A DNA stretch of 64,000 bases from NCBI GenBank assembly GCA_946902985.2, contig OX336397.1, positions 188,484,813 to 188,548,812 on the forward strand, in the 5' to 3' direction. This document shows positions 53,630 to 64,000 of this stretch, piece after piece. Position numbers and translations under genes: made by a program. The DNA is from Meconema thalassinum (Eukaryota > Arthropoda > Insecta > Orthoptera > Tettigoniidae). The notes beneath the pieces were generated by a model. It was not told the DNA's origin. It saw only the letters and a list, made by a program, of their open reading frames with translations, and ran no database searches. How positions within the stretch are numbered: the first letter of the stretch is position 1; each line of letters opens with the position of its first letter.

Positions 53630-55090
53630 TAGCCTATTTTCAATTTTGAAAAAAAAATAGGCTTATGAGATCACCTTTTGTGCGTGTTTCTGTGTGTGCG
53701 TTTGTGTGTGTGTGAGGTGTGTGTGTGTGTGTCCTAATAACATCTATACGGCTAAACCGATTTCAATGAAACTCGGTAAGTTCATAGCACTACTTCGGGC
53801 TGCCCCGACCTTGCCCTTCAAATTTTGTTACGTCTCATCAATCCAACATGGCGGCTGGTCGAAATATTTCACCAGCATTCAATATCTCCAAAACTATTCC
53901 CGATATCACCCTGCAATTTTTTACGGTGATAAAGGGAACTACTAGAAGTTCACCAATGTGACTTTTGAAAATCTGGTAACTACAAAACCAACATGGCGGC
54001 CACGCGAATTGGCGACTTTTAAATAGACGTTTTTCGCGATTTAACCAACCAAACGCAATAAAACTTGGCAGAGTATGTGTTTATACACAATGTAATGCAC
54101 CGACATAAAACTTCGTTCAATTGTTTACATAACCACAAGATGGGGGATGTGCGAAATATTTCACCGGCATTTTATATCTCTGAAACTATTAGCGATATCA
54201 CCCTGAAATTGTGTACGGAGATAAAGGGCACTACTGGAAGTTCATCTGTAAGACTTTCAAAAACCAGTTAACTACAAAACGAACATGGCGGCCAAGCGAA
54301 TTAAAAATGTTAATAGAACTTTCTCGCGTTTTAATGTTCCAAACGCAATGAAATCTGGTACAGGAAATGTTTATACACATTGTAATGCAATGGTATCCAA
54401 TTTTGTTCAATTGTTTACATTACTTCAAAATGGCGGCTGTGCTAATTTTAAAATGAAGTTTTTATTTCTTGTGTCGTAATCATGCGATCGAAGTGAAAGT
54501 TTGAATAATGAACCTACGCAACAATTTTCCTTTAATGGTACATGACTCTATGGCCTATACATTTAACAATCCTACATGGCCACCATCTGAAATATTTAGA
54601 CGGCTATCTACGAATCTATTAAAGCAATCAAACTGAATTTCTTTCCGTTCATAGGGGCTATGAACATAAGTTCACCTATAGGACTTTAAATAACCTGGTG
54701 ATCACAAATCCAACATGGCGGCGACGCGAATTATAAATATTCACATGGACGATTCTCGCAATTTAACCTTCCTAGTGCAATGAAACTTGGTACAGTAAAT
54801 CCTTATACGAATGTTAATCCACTGGCATCTAATTTATTTCAATTGTTTCCATAACCACAAGATGGCAGCTGTGCGAAATTTTAAAATCTCCTTGTTCTTC
54901 TTGTGTCCTAATCAGGCGATTGTAATTTGAATGCTACACGTACACAATAATCTTCATGTAACAGTACATAACTGTAGGACCTTCATATATAAAATCCAAC
55001 ATGGCGACCATCCGAAATAATTAGTCGGTTATCAATATCTAAGAATCTATTACAGCAATCAAACTGAAATTTTGTATGTTCATAATGGCA
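53630..55090. repeat. Modular repeat, period about 145 bp
   Basis: Starts with a hairpin (AGCCTATTTT / AAAAATAGGCT) and a TG-rich stretch. CAACATGGCGGC-like words then recur near 53848, 53990, 54139, 54283, 54431, 54573, 54714, 54861 and 54997, a spacing of 136-149 bp. Between them come AATGAAACTTGGTACAG, TTCAATTGTTTACATAACC and CTGAAACTATTA-type words. Two module types (ACGCGAATT and GTGCGAAAT) alternate, and a third (ACCATC-GAAAT) appears later. The shorter relative is at 37.27-37.79 kb. Confidence 0.75.
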
Positions 55091-55094
55091 GTTA

Positions 55095-56790
55095 ACATAA
55101 GTAGGATATATGGAAATAAGCTGTATATTTCTTCTCGGAACTACTTGTTATGTATAAATTAAGGTGCCAGATTACTGTAGTATATGATTGTGAAAGGAGC
55201 ATTTGGTGTCGTATGTGCAAAACTGTGAATTGGCAGCCAATTTAGCATATATGGGGTAGCAAGCTGGGACGCAAGAATATTATTCAGTAGTCAGTTGATG
55301 TCAGTGGTTGTTGCTGACACCGCCACTCCACGCACAAGTAAATACAAAGTAGCTCGCCAAACGCACAGTCCATTGTTTGGCTGATGCGAATTAATATAAT
55401 GTAATATGAATATTGAGCTGTGAATGTATATAAAACAAAGGAAACAGTGAAATTATATGTAATTCAAGTAATAAACATAACGGGGAAATGAGTTTGCAAC
55501 AAGTGTGAGAATAGTGCAAGAATTTGTCGTCATATGACAAAAGTGTGGAGCCCACTAGTGCATACTTTTTAAGTGGCGCATAATTTAATTATATATGTGT
55601 GTGTATGCAGTTAGAAAGCGTGCTGGCTTACAGTAACCTGGTGATATGGAAGATTGCAGTGTTCTTAGCGAGTGTTTCAACATCATTGTGATAGGAGCTG
55701 ACATGATCATGGAGATCATGTGCTAAGTAATTTGGTGCGGGCCACTGGCCCGGCTCATGCAGATGATGAAAGGAGCTGTCGATATGATAAGTACCTTTTG
55801 ATTATATTTTTAGATGTCAATAATTCATGGATTTCATCGCCGTAAGATGGCATATTATTTTTTATTTTGATTTGTTTTGTTTGTGTATGCAATGACTATG
55901 TCAATGGCGACCTTAGTCGTGCATCTGACGGAGCTGGGTTCGCTCATAATGATTAATGATCACAGTAATTACTTTAATGAATTAAAAGTGCATATACTAA
56001 CGTAAGGATGTGCTAAATAATCGTATCCGCACATAAAACACATGGAAGGATTTCCAATTTTATTTATAAGTGTGTGTTAGAATTATCCCCTGTGCTTTTC
56101 GCCCAAATAGGACGAACGAAGCATGGTATTTTGATAGATGTTCATTCCAGGTAAAATCTCATTATTTCATGTTAATGACCAGAGGTAGTAATTTACGTAT
56201 TTACATACCAGATGAATTAATATGAGGATTATATATTTTTGGGACCATATTTGAAGGACCATGGTTTATGTGATGGATATAAGTATGTGATATATTGCTG
56301 TAGTAATGATTAGAATTTAGAGGACAGTTTGCAATAGTGTGAATTACTTAAGAAGTGACGGCTGATCCCAGCCTCACTATTCGTCATAATGACTATTTTA
56401 GGGAGCGTGTGATATTTAAGGCCATACAGGTAAGATGTTATAAGGAGGAATCTTCGATGATATATAAGTGAATTGAGATATGATGCCAGGGAGTAAGACC
56501 TGAGGAAATAACGTCGGATGGAAGTGAATATGATGAATCTACTATAATATATGAATGAATTTGCGTGTAATGCAATGGCCCATCAACGCAGGTAAGAGAG
56601 TACTAAGTTTAATTTACATATGATTGCGATCATATCGCGCAGAGGAATAAAGGTGGGGAACTCACATTGCAATAATGGTTGGCAGGTAAGGGTTAAATGC
56701 CACTCCGATGATAGCCGCGCTCAACATCGAGAGGGGTGTAACGGTAAGTCAAAGTCATATGTTAGCCTGAGGGAGCGAAGAGTTGCTTGC
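55095..56790. other. No gene recognised
   Basis: AT-rich with no long frame. Its position directly left of the satellite, and the similar AT-rich sequence on the right, could mean that the satellite lies inside an LTR or leader of an element, but I see no gag or pol. Confidence 0.35.
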
Positions 56791-56794
56791 TACC

Positions 56795-58830
56795 CTCAGC
56801 CGCTGTCAAGGTCGGATAACAGGTGCGGTCCACTCAATGACAGCCTTCACTAGGGGGATTCGCTGCGGGCCCATGTACTGTGCGGTCCACTTAATGACAG
56901 CCTTCACTAGGGGGATTCGCTGCGGGCCCTTGTGCTGTGCGGTCCACTCAATGACAGCCTTCACTAGGGGGATTCGCTGGGGGCCCATGTACTGTGCGGC
57001 AGCGCTCCTCGTATTCATGTTGTCAAGGTCGGATAACAGGTGCGGTCCACACAATGACAGCCTTCACTAGGGGGATTCACTGCGGGCCCATGTACTGTGC
57101 GGTCCACTTAATGACAGCCTTCACTAGGGGGATTCACTGCGGGCCCATGTACTGTGCGGTCCACTTAATGACAGCCTTCACTAGGGGGATTCGCTGCGGG
57201 CCCATGTACTGAGCGGCAGCGCTCCTCGTATTCAAGTTGTCAAGGTCGGATAACAGGTGCGGTCCACTCAATGACAGTCTTCACTAGGGGGATTCGCTGC
57301 GGGCCCATGTACTGTGCGGCAGCGCTCCTCATATTCCTGTTGTCAAGGTCGGATAACAGGTGCGGTCCACTCAATGACAGTCTTCACTAGGGGGATTCGC
57401 TGCGGGCCCATGTACTGTGCGGCAGCGCTCCTCATATTCCTGTTGTCAAGGTCGGATAACAGGTGCGGTCCACTCAATGACAGCCTTCACTAGGGGGATT
57501 CGCTGCGGGCCCATGTACTGTGCGGTCCACTCAATGACAGCCTTCACTAGGGGGATTCGCTGCGGGCCCATATACTGTGCGGCAGCGCTCCTCATATTCC
57601 TGTTGTCAAGGTCGGATAACAGGTGCGGTCCACACAATGACAGCCTTCACTAGGGGGATTCGCTGTGGGCCCATGTACTGTGCGGCAGCGCTCCTCATAT
57701 TCCTGTTGTCAAGGTCGGATAACAGGTGCGGTCCACACAATGACAGCCTTCACTAGGGGGATTCGCTGTGGGCCCATGTACTGTGCGGCAGCGCTCCTCG
57801 TATTCCTGTTGTCAAGGTCGGATAACAGGTGCGGTCCACTCAATGACAGCCTTCACTAGGGGGATTCGCTGGGGGCCCATGTACTGTGCGGCAGCGCTCC
57901 TCATATTCCTGTTGTCAAGGTCGGATAACAGGTGCGGTCCACACAATGACAGCCTTCACTAGGGGGATTCGCTGCGGGCCCATGTACTGTGCAGCAGCGC
58001 TCCTCATATTCCTGCTGTCAAGGTCGGATAACAGGTGCGGTCCACTCAATGACAGCCTTCACTAGGGGGATTCGCTGTGGGCCCATGTACTGTGCGGCAG
58101 CACTCCTCATATTCCTGTTGTCAAGGTCGGATAACAGGTGCGGTCCACTCAATGACAGCCTTCACTAGGGGGATTCGCTGCGGGCCCATGTACTGTGCGG
58201 CAGCACTCCTCATATTCCTGTTGTCAAGGTCGGATAACAGGTGCGGTCCACTTGATGACAGCCTTCACTAGGGGCATTCGCTGCGGGCCCATGTACTGTG
58301 CGGCAGCGCTCCTCGTATTCCTGTTGTCAAGGTCGGATAACAGGTGCGGTCCACACAATGACAGCCTTCACTAGGGGGATTCGCTGTGGGCCCATGTACT
58401 GTGCGGTCCACACAATGACAGCCTTCACTAGGGGGATTCGCTGCGGGCCCATGTACTGTGCGGTCCACACAATGACAGCCTTCACTAGGGGGATTCACTG
58501 CGGGCCCATGTACTGTGCGGTCCACACAATGACAGCCTTCACTAGGGGGATTCGCTGCGGGCCCATGTACTGTGCGGTCCACTCAATGACAGCCTTCACT
58601 AGGGGGATTCGCTGCGGGCCCATGTACTGTGCGGTCCACTCAATGACAGCCTTCACTAGGGGGATTCGCTGCGGGCCCATGTACTGTGCGGTCCACTCAA
58701 TGACAGCCTTCACTAGGGGGATTCGCTGCGGGCCCATGTACTGTGCGGTCCACTCAATGACAGCCTTCACTAGGGGGATTCGCTGCGGGCCCATGTACTG
58801 TACGGCAGCGCTCCTCATATTTCTGTTTGG
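56795..58830. repeat. Composite satellite of 57-bp (A) and 46-bp (B) units
   Basis: Unit A: GGTCCACTCAATGACAGCCT, TCACTAGGGGGATTCGCTGC, GGGCCCATGTACTGTGC (57 bp). Unit B: GGCAGCGCTCCTCATATTCC, TGTTGTCAAGGTCGGATAAC, AGGTGC (46 bp). I count about 25 A and 12-13 B units. Left and middle parts are mostly A-B (103 bp) with occasional A-A-A-B; the right end has eight A units in a row (58348-58803). Because 57 is divisible by three, long frames appear on both strands; they are not genes. Confidence 0.93.
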
Positions 58831-58882
58831 TCCCAAGCTTAATATTTACGTAAGGGTACGTTAGGTCAAAACCCTGAGGTCT

Positions 58883-59242
58883 TTAGTCGATAGTGTTTAT
58901 TCCACTGATCATTTTGATATAAGGGACGGTTTTGTCTGTGGACCTTGCAGTCCCGAGGTCGTAATCCTTTTGTTTGATTTTCGGATCTGAAAAATGATTA
59001 TTAGTTTTTTTGACATTTAATAAAGTTTCAAAATTATCTTGGAGGATTATTTTCTCGATAATTGTTGAACAGACCATGCTTTGTTCTATTGAAACTTCGT
59101 TCTGCAAGATAGGGGTACCCAAGGTGAGAAGTGTATAGGTAACGAGTACCCATAAATACACATTGACCCTATTGAGTGTGCTGCTTAGAGCACATTTTGT
59201 GTCATGTCTATTTTTTTCTAGGGGTCGGGGCTTCAAATACAT
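58883..59242 (-). other. Unassigned 119-codon frame
   Basis: ATG at 59242. A basic start (MYLKPRPLEKNRHDTK) is followed by a hydrophobic stretch (YLWVLVTYTLLTLGTPIL) that could be a membrane segment, and a charged, lysine-rich second half. No domain recognised, no splice or polyadenylation context. A chance frame in AT-rich DNA is possible. Confidence 0.25.
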
Positions 59243-60940
59243 TCACCGTTGCTTAATATAACACTGATACAGGGTATTCTTTTGTGTCAGGCATGTTTTA
59301 TTTCAGGAAGTTTCCGGCTCGATTGAAGAACATTCACCGTTGTCTAACGTGACACTGATACGATACGATTACTTTAATAATGTTTGGTTGGAATTAATAT
59401 TCTCATTTCCACATCAGATGAATGTATTAATTGTTTATCATGTTTATCCAACCCAAGTTAAATGGTCATCATTTTCCATGATGTAATTTTTTTGTTTTTA
59501 TTTTAAGGCACTTTACTTAGTTTATTTATTGAATATCCATGAATTATTTGGCAAGGCATCGAGTGCTTGGTTTGAGACTGTGTCACGTCGATCGCAAGGG
59601 CCGAATCCAAGCTTATCATATCGCTAATATGTAATGTAATGTGTGGCAATTTGTATGTGTGTTTCACGGCTAAAATTAAATGACTTCATAATTCAGCTAA
59701 TTTGTTTCAAGGCTAAGGAAACTAAACGACCTCACTGATTCAGCTTAATTTTGTTTTAAAGGCTAAGACTTCCAAAGTAATAATTGGACATTAAGATTTC
59801 GTACAGAAAAGGCTTCCATAATTGATTTGCAAGAATATGTAAATAAGGTGCATAAATCATGTTCACGTGTTGCACTTAGAAATACATAATTAATGCCATG
59901 AAGGTTAATATTTCAGATGAGGGCAAACTTGTAATTAACGGAGGGATTTCAGTACATGTTAATTATATGCCATTAACAAATTGAATGCGCCAATGGCTGT
60001 GCTATAATGTATACTTCGGAATGGCTATGGATGTCTCTGATATTGACCATACCATTTATCTGAAATGTAATTGGATGATATTAGGCTCGATGATTCTTAT
60101 GTTTACTCAGATTAATGATTTGATTAATTTTGTATAATTGGATTTCTCTTTCATAATTGATGTTGCAGTTGACTAGGCCCTCTTGATCCCTCATCACTCA
60201 ATAACTTAACTTGCTGATGATATTTTAATATCGTAACTAATTAATTTGATTATGGCAATTAAGGTTAACTGGCGCTAACCAGATTTCATTTCGATTCATT
60301 TTTATTTTGACATATGATTGGTTTTTATTTGTTAATTAATTTGGTTGTAATCTTACATCATGATTATCTCGATAGTGTTAATTGATGCTGATTAGCATTT
60401 GATTGGTGGTAATTGGACATTAATCAGTGCATTGTTTATATTTATGATTCTGACTTAATTTTATTGATTCCGTAATTGATTTATTTGCTTTTGAGTTATA
60501 ATTATTATTATTTTAAATTTCATTTTCTTCTATTTTGTATTTTATTTCATGTATTTGTTTATGTTGTACTGGTGTTTCGTGCATTAAATTTGTTTATTTT
60601 CATTCAGAATCTGGGTGTGATGAATTTCATTCAGCCCTAGTGATCTTCCTATAATATCCAGAACAGTTTTATATTCAAGCTAGTGTACCGTTCATGCCCC
60701 GACGACAGAGTCTTGTGCAAGGGTACAGTATGTAGGCTACATAAATAATATTAGGGTGCATATATTATATAGACCTGGAGGTAAGAAGGCATGGAAGTTG
60801 CCTAAGAGAATGAAATCAAAAGAGTTTAGAAGTTCATAGCATACACACCAAGCGAACTTTTTATATTATGCTGAAATCTACTACAATAACCTACTATTTT
60901 CTATGAAAGCGCGTGGTGGAAATTATGAATTAATATTGTG
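59243..60940. other. AT-rich, no gene; two short duplications
   Basis: CATTCACCGTTG followed by TAACACTGATAC-like sequence occurs at 59240 and 59330. GGCTAAG/AATGAC/TTCAGCTAATTT words are duplicated at about 59665-59770. Otherwise AT-rich without frames. Confidence 0.45.
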
Positions 60941-60947
60941 TTTAGGT

Positions 60948-61271
60948 CTATGTGCCACTTCTCTTCACCTTTAGATTGTAGTCATTGCCGTGTATTTCGC
61001 AACAAGGAAATGTTGTAGAATGACAGCTTACACCAAATATCCTTCTTTCCATATATAACAGCTCGTGATAACAATTTCCCATCAGAATTAGGGTGTTAAT
61101 AAGCCTCAGTAAGCATCCTTTCAACGAGCGCGCCATGCAGCTTGAGCGATGTTCGCCCCTTCCGCCAGGTAAATGTAACCGCAAAGGAAGAGGCCTCACT
61201 CGAGCCGTGGGAGCGAGACATCCAGTAGTATTATAGAGATCACGACCGCAGCCATTAAACTGATGAACCAA
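60948..61271 (-). other. Unassigned 107-codon frame in a GC-rich patch
   Basis: ATG at 61271. The first half (MVHQFNGCGRDLYNTTGCLA...) lies in a locally GC-rich block (61120-61260) surrounded by AT-rich DNA. No domain recognised. The compositional island suggests a dispersed repeat or a retrocopy rather than a host exon. Confidence 0.25.
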
Positions 61272-61484
61272 CCAACCTTAAAAACCATCTGAATGATATT
61301 TGCTTAGTGACGCTCCTAATGTGTCAGTACCCAGAGTTCATATTAACTATATTATCCAAAAGTTATGTATATTCGTTTACCTTTATTTGTTTTAATATTC
61401 AAATTTGTTAAATATAATTAATTAGTCTGGTAGAGTTTATTTTTTCATTTTTATAGGATATCATTGTGAGACCTTAAAAACGCA

Positions 61485-64000
61485 CCTACCAGTATCCTGT
61501 TGGACGGATCGCAACTCCTCCGTTTTCCCAGCTAGATAAACCACCTACCAGTATCCAGATGGACGGACCGCAGATTATTCGTGGCCCCAGCTAGATCAAC
61601 CAGTATCCTGATGGACGGATCGCAGCTTATCCTTGGCCCCAGCTAGATGAACCACCTACCAGTATCCTGTTGGACGGATCGCAGCTCCTCTGTGGCCCCT
61701 GCTAGATAAACCACCTACAAATACCCAGATGGATGGATCGCAGCTTATTCGTGGCCCCAGCTAGATAATCCAACCACCTACCAGTATCCTGATGGACGGA
61801 TAGCAGCTTATTCGTGGCCCCAGCTAAATAAACCACCTACCAGTATCCAGATGGACAGATCGCAGCTTATTCGTGGCCCCAGCTAGATAAACCACCTACC
61901 AGTATCCTGTTGGACGGATCGCAGATTATTCGTGGCCCAGCTAGATAAACCACATACTAGTATCATGATGGACGGATCGCAGCTTATTCGAGACCCCATC
62001 TAGATAAACCACCAACCAGTATCCTGTTGGATGGATCGCAGCTCATTCGTGGCCCCAGCTAGATAAACCACCTACTAGTATCCTGTTGGACGGATCGCAG
62101 CTTATTCGTGGCCCCAGCTAGGTAAACCACCTACCAGTATCCTGATGGACAGATCGCAGCTTATTCGTGACCCCAGCTATGTAAACCACCTACCAGTATC
62201 CTGTTGGACGGATCGCAGCTTATTCGTGGCCCCAGCTAGATAAACCACCTACTAGTATCCTGTTGGACGGATCGCAGCTTATTCGTGGCCCCAGCTAGGT
62301 AAACCACCTACCAGTATCCTGATGGACGGATCGCAGCTTATTCGTGGTCCCAGCTAGGTAAACCACCTACCAGTATCCTGATGGACGGATCGCAGCTAAT
62401 TCGCGGCCCCAGCTAGATAAACCACCTACTAGTATCCTGTTGGACGGATCGTAGCTTATTCGTGGCCCCAGCTAGGTAAACCACCTACCAATATCCTGTT
62501 GGTCGGATTGCAGCTTATTAGTGAACCCAGCTAGATAAGACAATATCCTGATTAACGGATCGCAGCTTATTCGTGGCCCCAGTTAGATAAACAACCTACC
62601 AGTATCATGTTAGACAGATTGCAGCTCATCCGTGGCCCCTGCTAGATAAACCACCCACCAATATCCAGATGGACAGATTGCAGCTTATTCGTGGTCTCAG
62701 CTAGATAAACTAACCACCTACCAGTATCGTTAAGGATGGATCGCAGCTCCTCCGTGGCCCCAACTAGATAAATCACCTACCAGTATCCAAATGAACGGAT
62801 CGCAGCTTATTCGAGGTCCCAGCTAGATAAACCAACCACCTACCAGTATCTTGATGGACGGATCGCAGCTCCTCCGTGGCCCCAGCTAGATAAACCACCT
62901 ACCAGTATCCAGATGGACGGATCGCAGCTTATTCGTGGCACCAGCTAGATAAACCAACGACCTACCAGTATCCTGATGGACGGATAGCATTTTATTCGTG
63001 GCCCGAGCTAGATAAACCGCCTACCAGTATCCAGATGGACGGATCGCAGCTTATTCGTGGCCCCATCTAGATAAACCATCTACCAGTATTCTGTTGGACG
63101 GATCGCAGCTTATTCGTGGCTCCAACTAGATAAACATCCTACCAGTTTCCTGATGGACGGATCGCAGCTTATTCGTGGCCCCAGCTAGATAAACCACCTA
63201 CCAGTATCCACATGGACGGATCGCAGCTTATTCGTGGCCCCAGCTAGATAAACCACCTACCGGTATCCTGATGGACGAATATAAGCTTATTCGTGGCCCA
63301 GATAGATAAACCACCTACTAGTATCCTGATGGACGGATCGCGGCTTATTCGAGACTCCAGCTAGATAAACCGCATACTAGTACCCTGATGGACGGATCGC
63401 AGCTTATTCGTGGCCCCAGCTAGATAAACCACCTACCAGTATCCTGTTGGACGGATCGCAGCTTATTCGTGGCTCCAACTAGATAAACCTCCTACCAGTA
63501 TCCAGATGGACGGAACGCAATTATTCGTGGCCCCAGCAAGATAAACCACCTACCAGTATCCAGATTGACGGATCGCAGGTTATTCGTGGCCCCAGCTAGA
63601 TAAAACACCTACCAGTATCCTGATGGACGGATCGAAGCTTATTCGTGGCCAAATAGATAGATAAACCACCTACTAGTATCCTGGTGGACGGATCGCGGCT
63701 TATTCGAGGCTCCAGCTAGATAAACCACCTACTAGTATCCTGATGGACGGATCGAAGCTTATTCGTGGCCCAGATAGATAAACCACCTACTAGTATCCTG
63801 ATGGACGGATCGCGGCTTATTCGAGACTCCAGCTAGATACACCACCTACTAGTATCCTGATGGACGGATCGCAGCATATTCGTGGCCCCAGATAGATAAA
63901 CCACCTAATAGTATCCTGTTGGACGGATCGCAGCTTATTCGTTGTCTCAGCTAGATAAACCAACCACCTACCAGTATCCTGATGGACGGTTGGCAGCTCC
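61485..64000. repeat. 59-bp satellite, continuing past the window end
   Basis: The unit reads CTAGATAAACCACCTACCAG, TATCCTGATGGACGGATCGC, AGCTTATTCGTGGCCCCAG (59 bp). About 42-43 units are present. Common variants are CTGTTGG, CCAGATGG, CTCCTCCG for TTATTCG, and an inserted ACCA after TAAACC in about six units. The array starts just after a T-rich region and has no visible end. Confidence 0.93.

Noticed and set aside
58298..58864. 188-codon plus-strand frame, with long minus-strand frames, over the 57-bp satellite
   Set aside because: The unit is divisible by three and lacks stops in several frames, so it gives repetitive open frames automatically. They break wherever a 46-bp unit occurs.
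56795..64000. CRISPR-like appearance of regular short repeats
   Set aside because: Units are directly adjacent with no unique spacers, in a eukaryotic context with no cas genes. These are ordinary satellites.

Overview
This is nuclear DNA from an animal with a large, repeat-rich genome, almost certainly an insect. My best guess is an orthopteran or another polyneopteran, from genome style only. Supporting signs are small exons with GT-AG sites separated by introns of up to 17 kb, an acidic N-terminus joined to a C2H2 zinc-finger exon, RTE, R2-like, gypsy and hAT elements, tRNA-derived SINEs and three tandem-repeat arrays. There is no operon structure, and I see no intact tRNA or rRNA gene.

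Host genes. A C2H2 zinc-finger gene runs on the + strand from about 2.37 to 29.1 kb. Its recognisable exons are 2368-2449, 2660-about 2734, 20083-20184, 25258-25316 and 28144-about 29125; the last two junctions agree exactly in phase. The finger exon holds 11 fingers but is broken by two in-frame TGA codons, lost zinc ligands and a 2-base deletion. Divergently placed on the - strand at 1639-1752 is the first coding exon of a THAP-domain gene, which continues off the left edge. The DNA between them may be a shared promoter.

Repeats in and around the zinc-finger introns. In order: a gag-like fragment and an RTE endonuclease remnant on the - strand (5.5-7.5 kb), a possible LTR (9.4-11.4 kb), a 76-bp minisatellite (11.5-12.3 kb), a foldback repeat, a 5'-truncated RTE element with a long open reverse-transcriptase frame (17.3-19.4 kb), a higher-order satellite of three ~70-bp monomers (209-bp period, 20.3-21.8 kb), a hAT element inserted cleanly into that satellite (21794-24609, perfect 8-bp target duplication) which itself carries the tail of a gypsy element, and a decayed RTE copy (25.4-26.8 kb).

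Downstream. Another RTE copy (- strand, 29.5-31.0 kb), SINE-like pieces, and a decayed R2-like (RLE-type) non-LTR element (34.2-37.2 kb). Then comes a gypsy-type LTR retrotransposon of about 13.9 kb (37796-51663) with unusually long LTRs of about 3.5 kb, a 4-bp target duplication and a tRNA-Lys-type primer site. Its gag and pol are decayed. Its LTRs contain traces of reading frames on both strands, which is the most unusual thing in the window.

Right end. Two tRNA-SINEs, a modular repeat with a period of about 145 bp (53.6-55.1 kb), a composite 57/46-bp satellite (56.8-58.8 kb), about 2.6 kb of AT-rich DNA with no clear gene, and a 59-bp satellite that starts near 61.48 kb and runs off the window.
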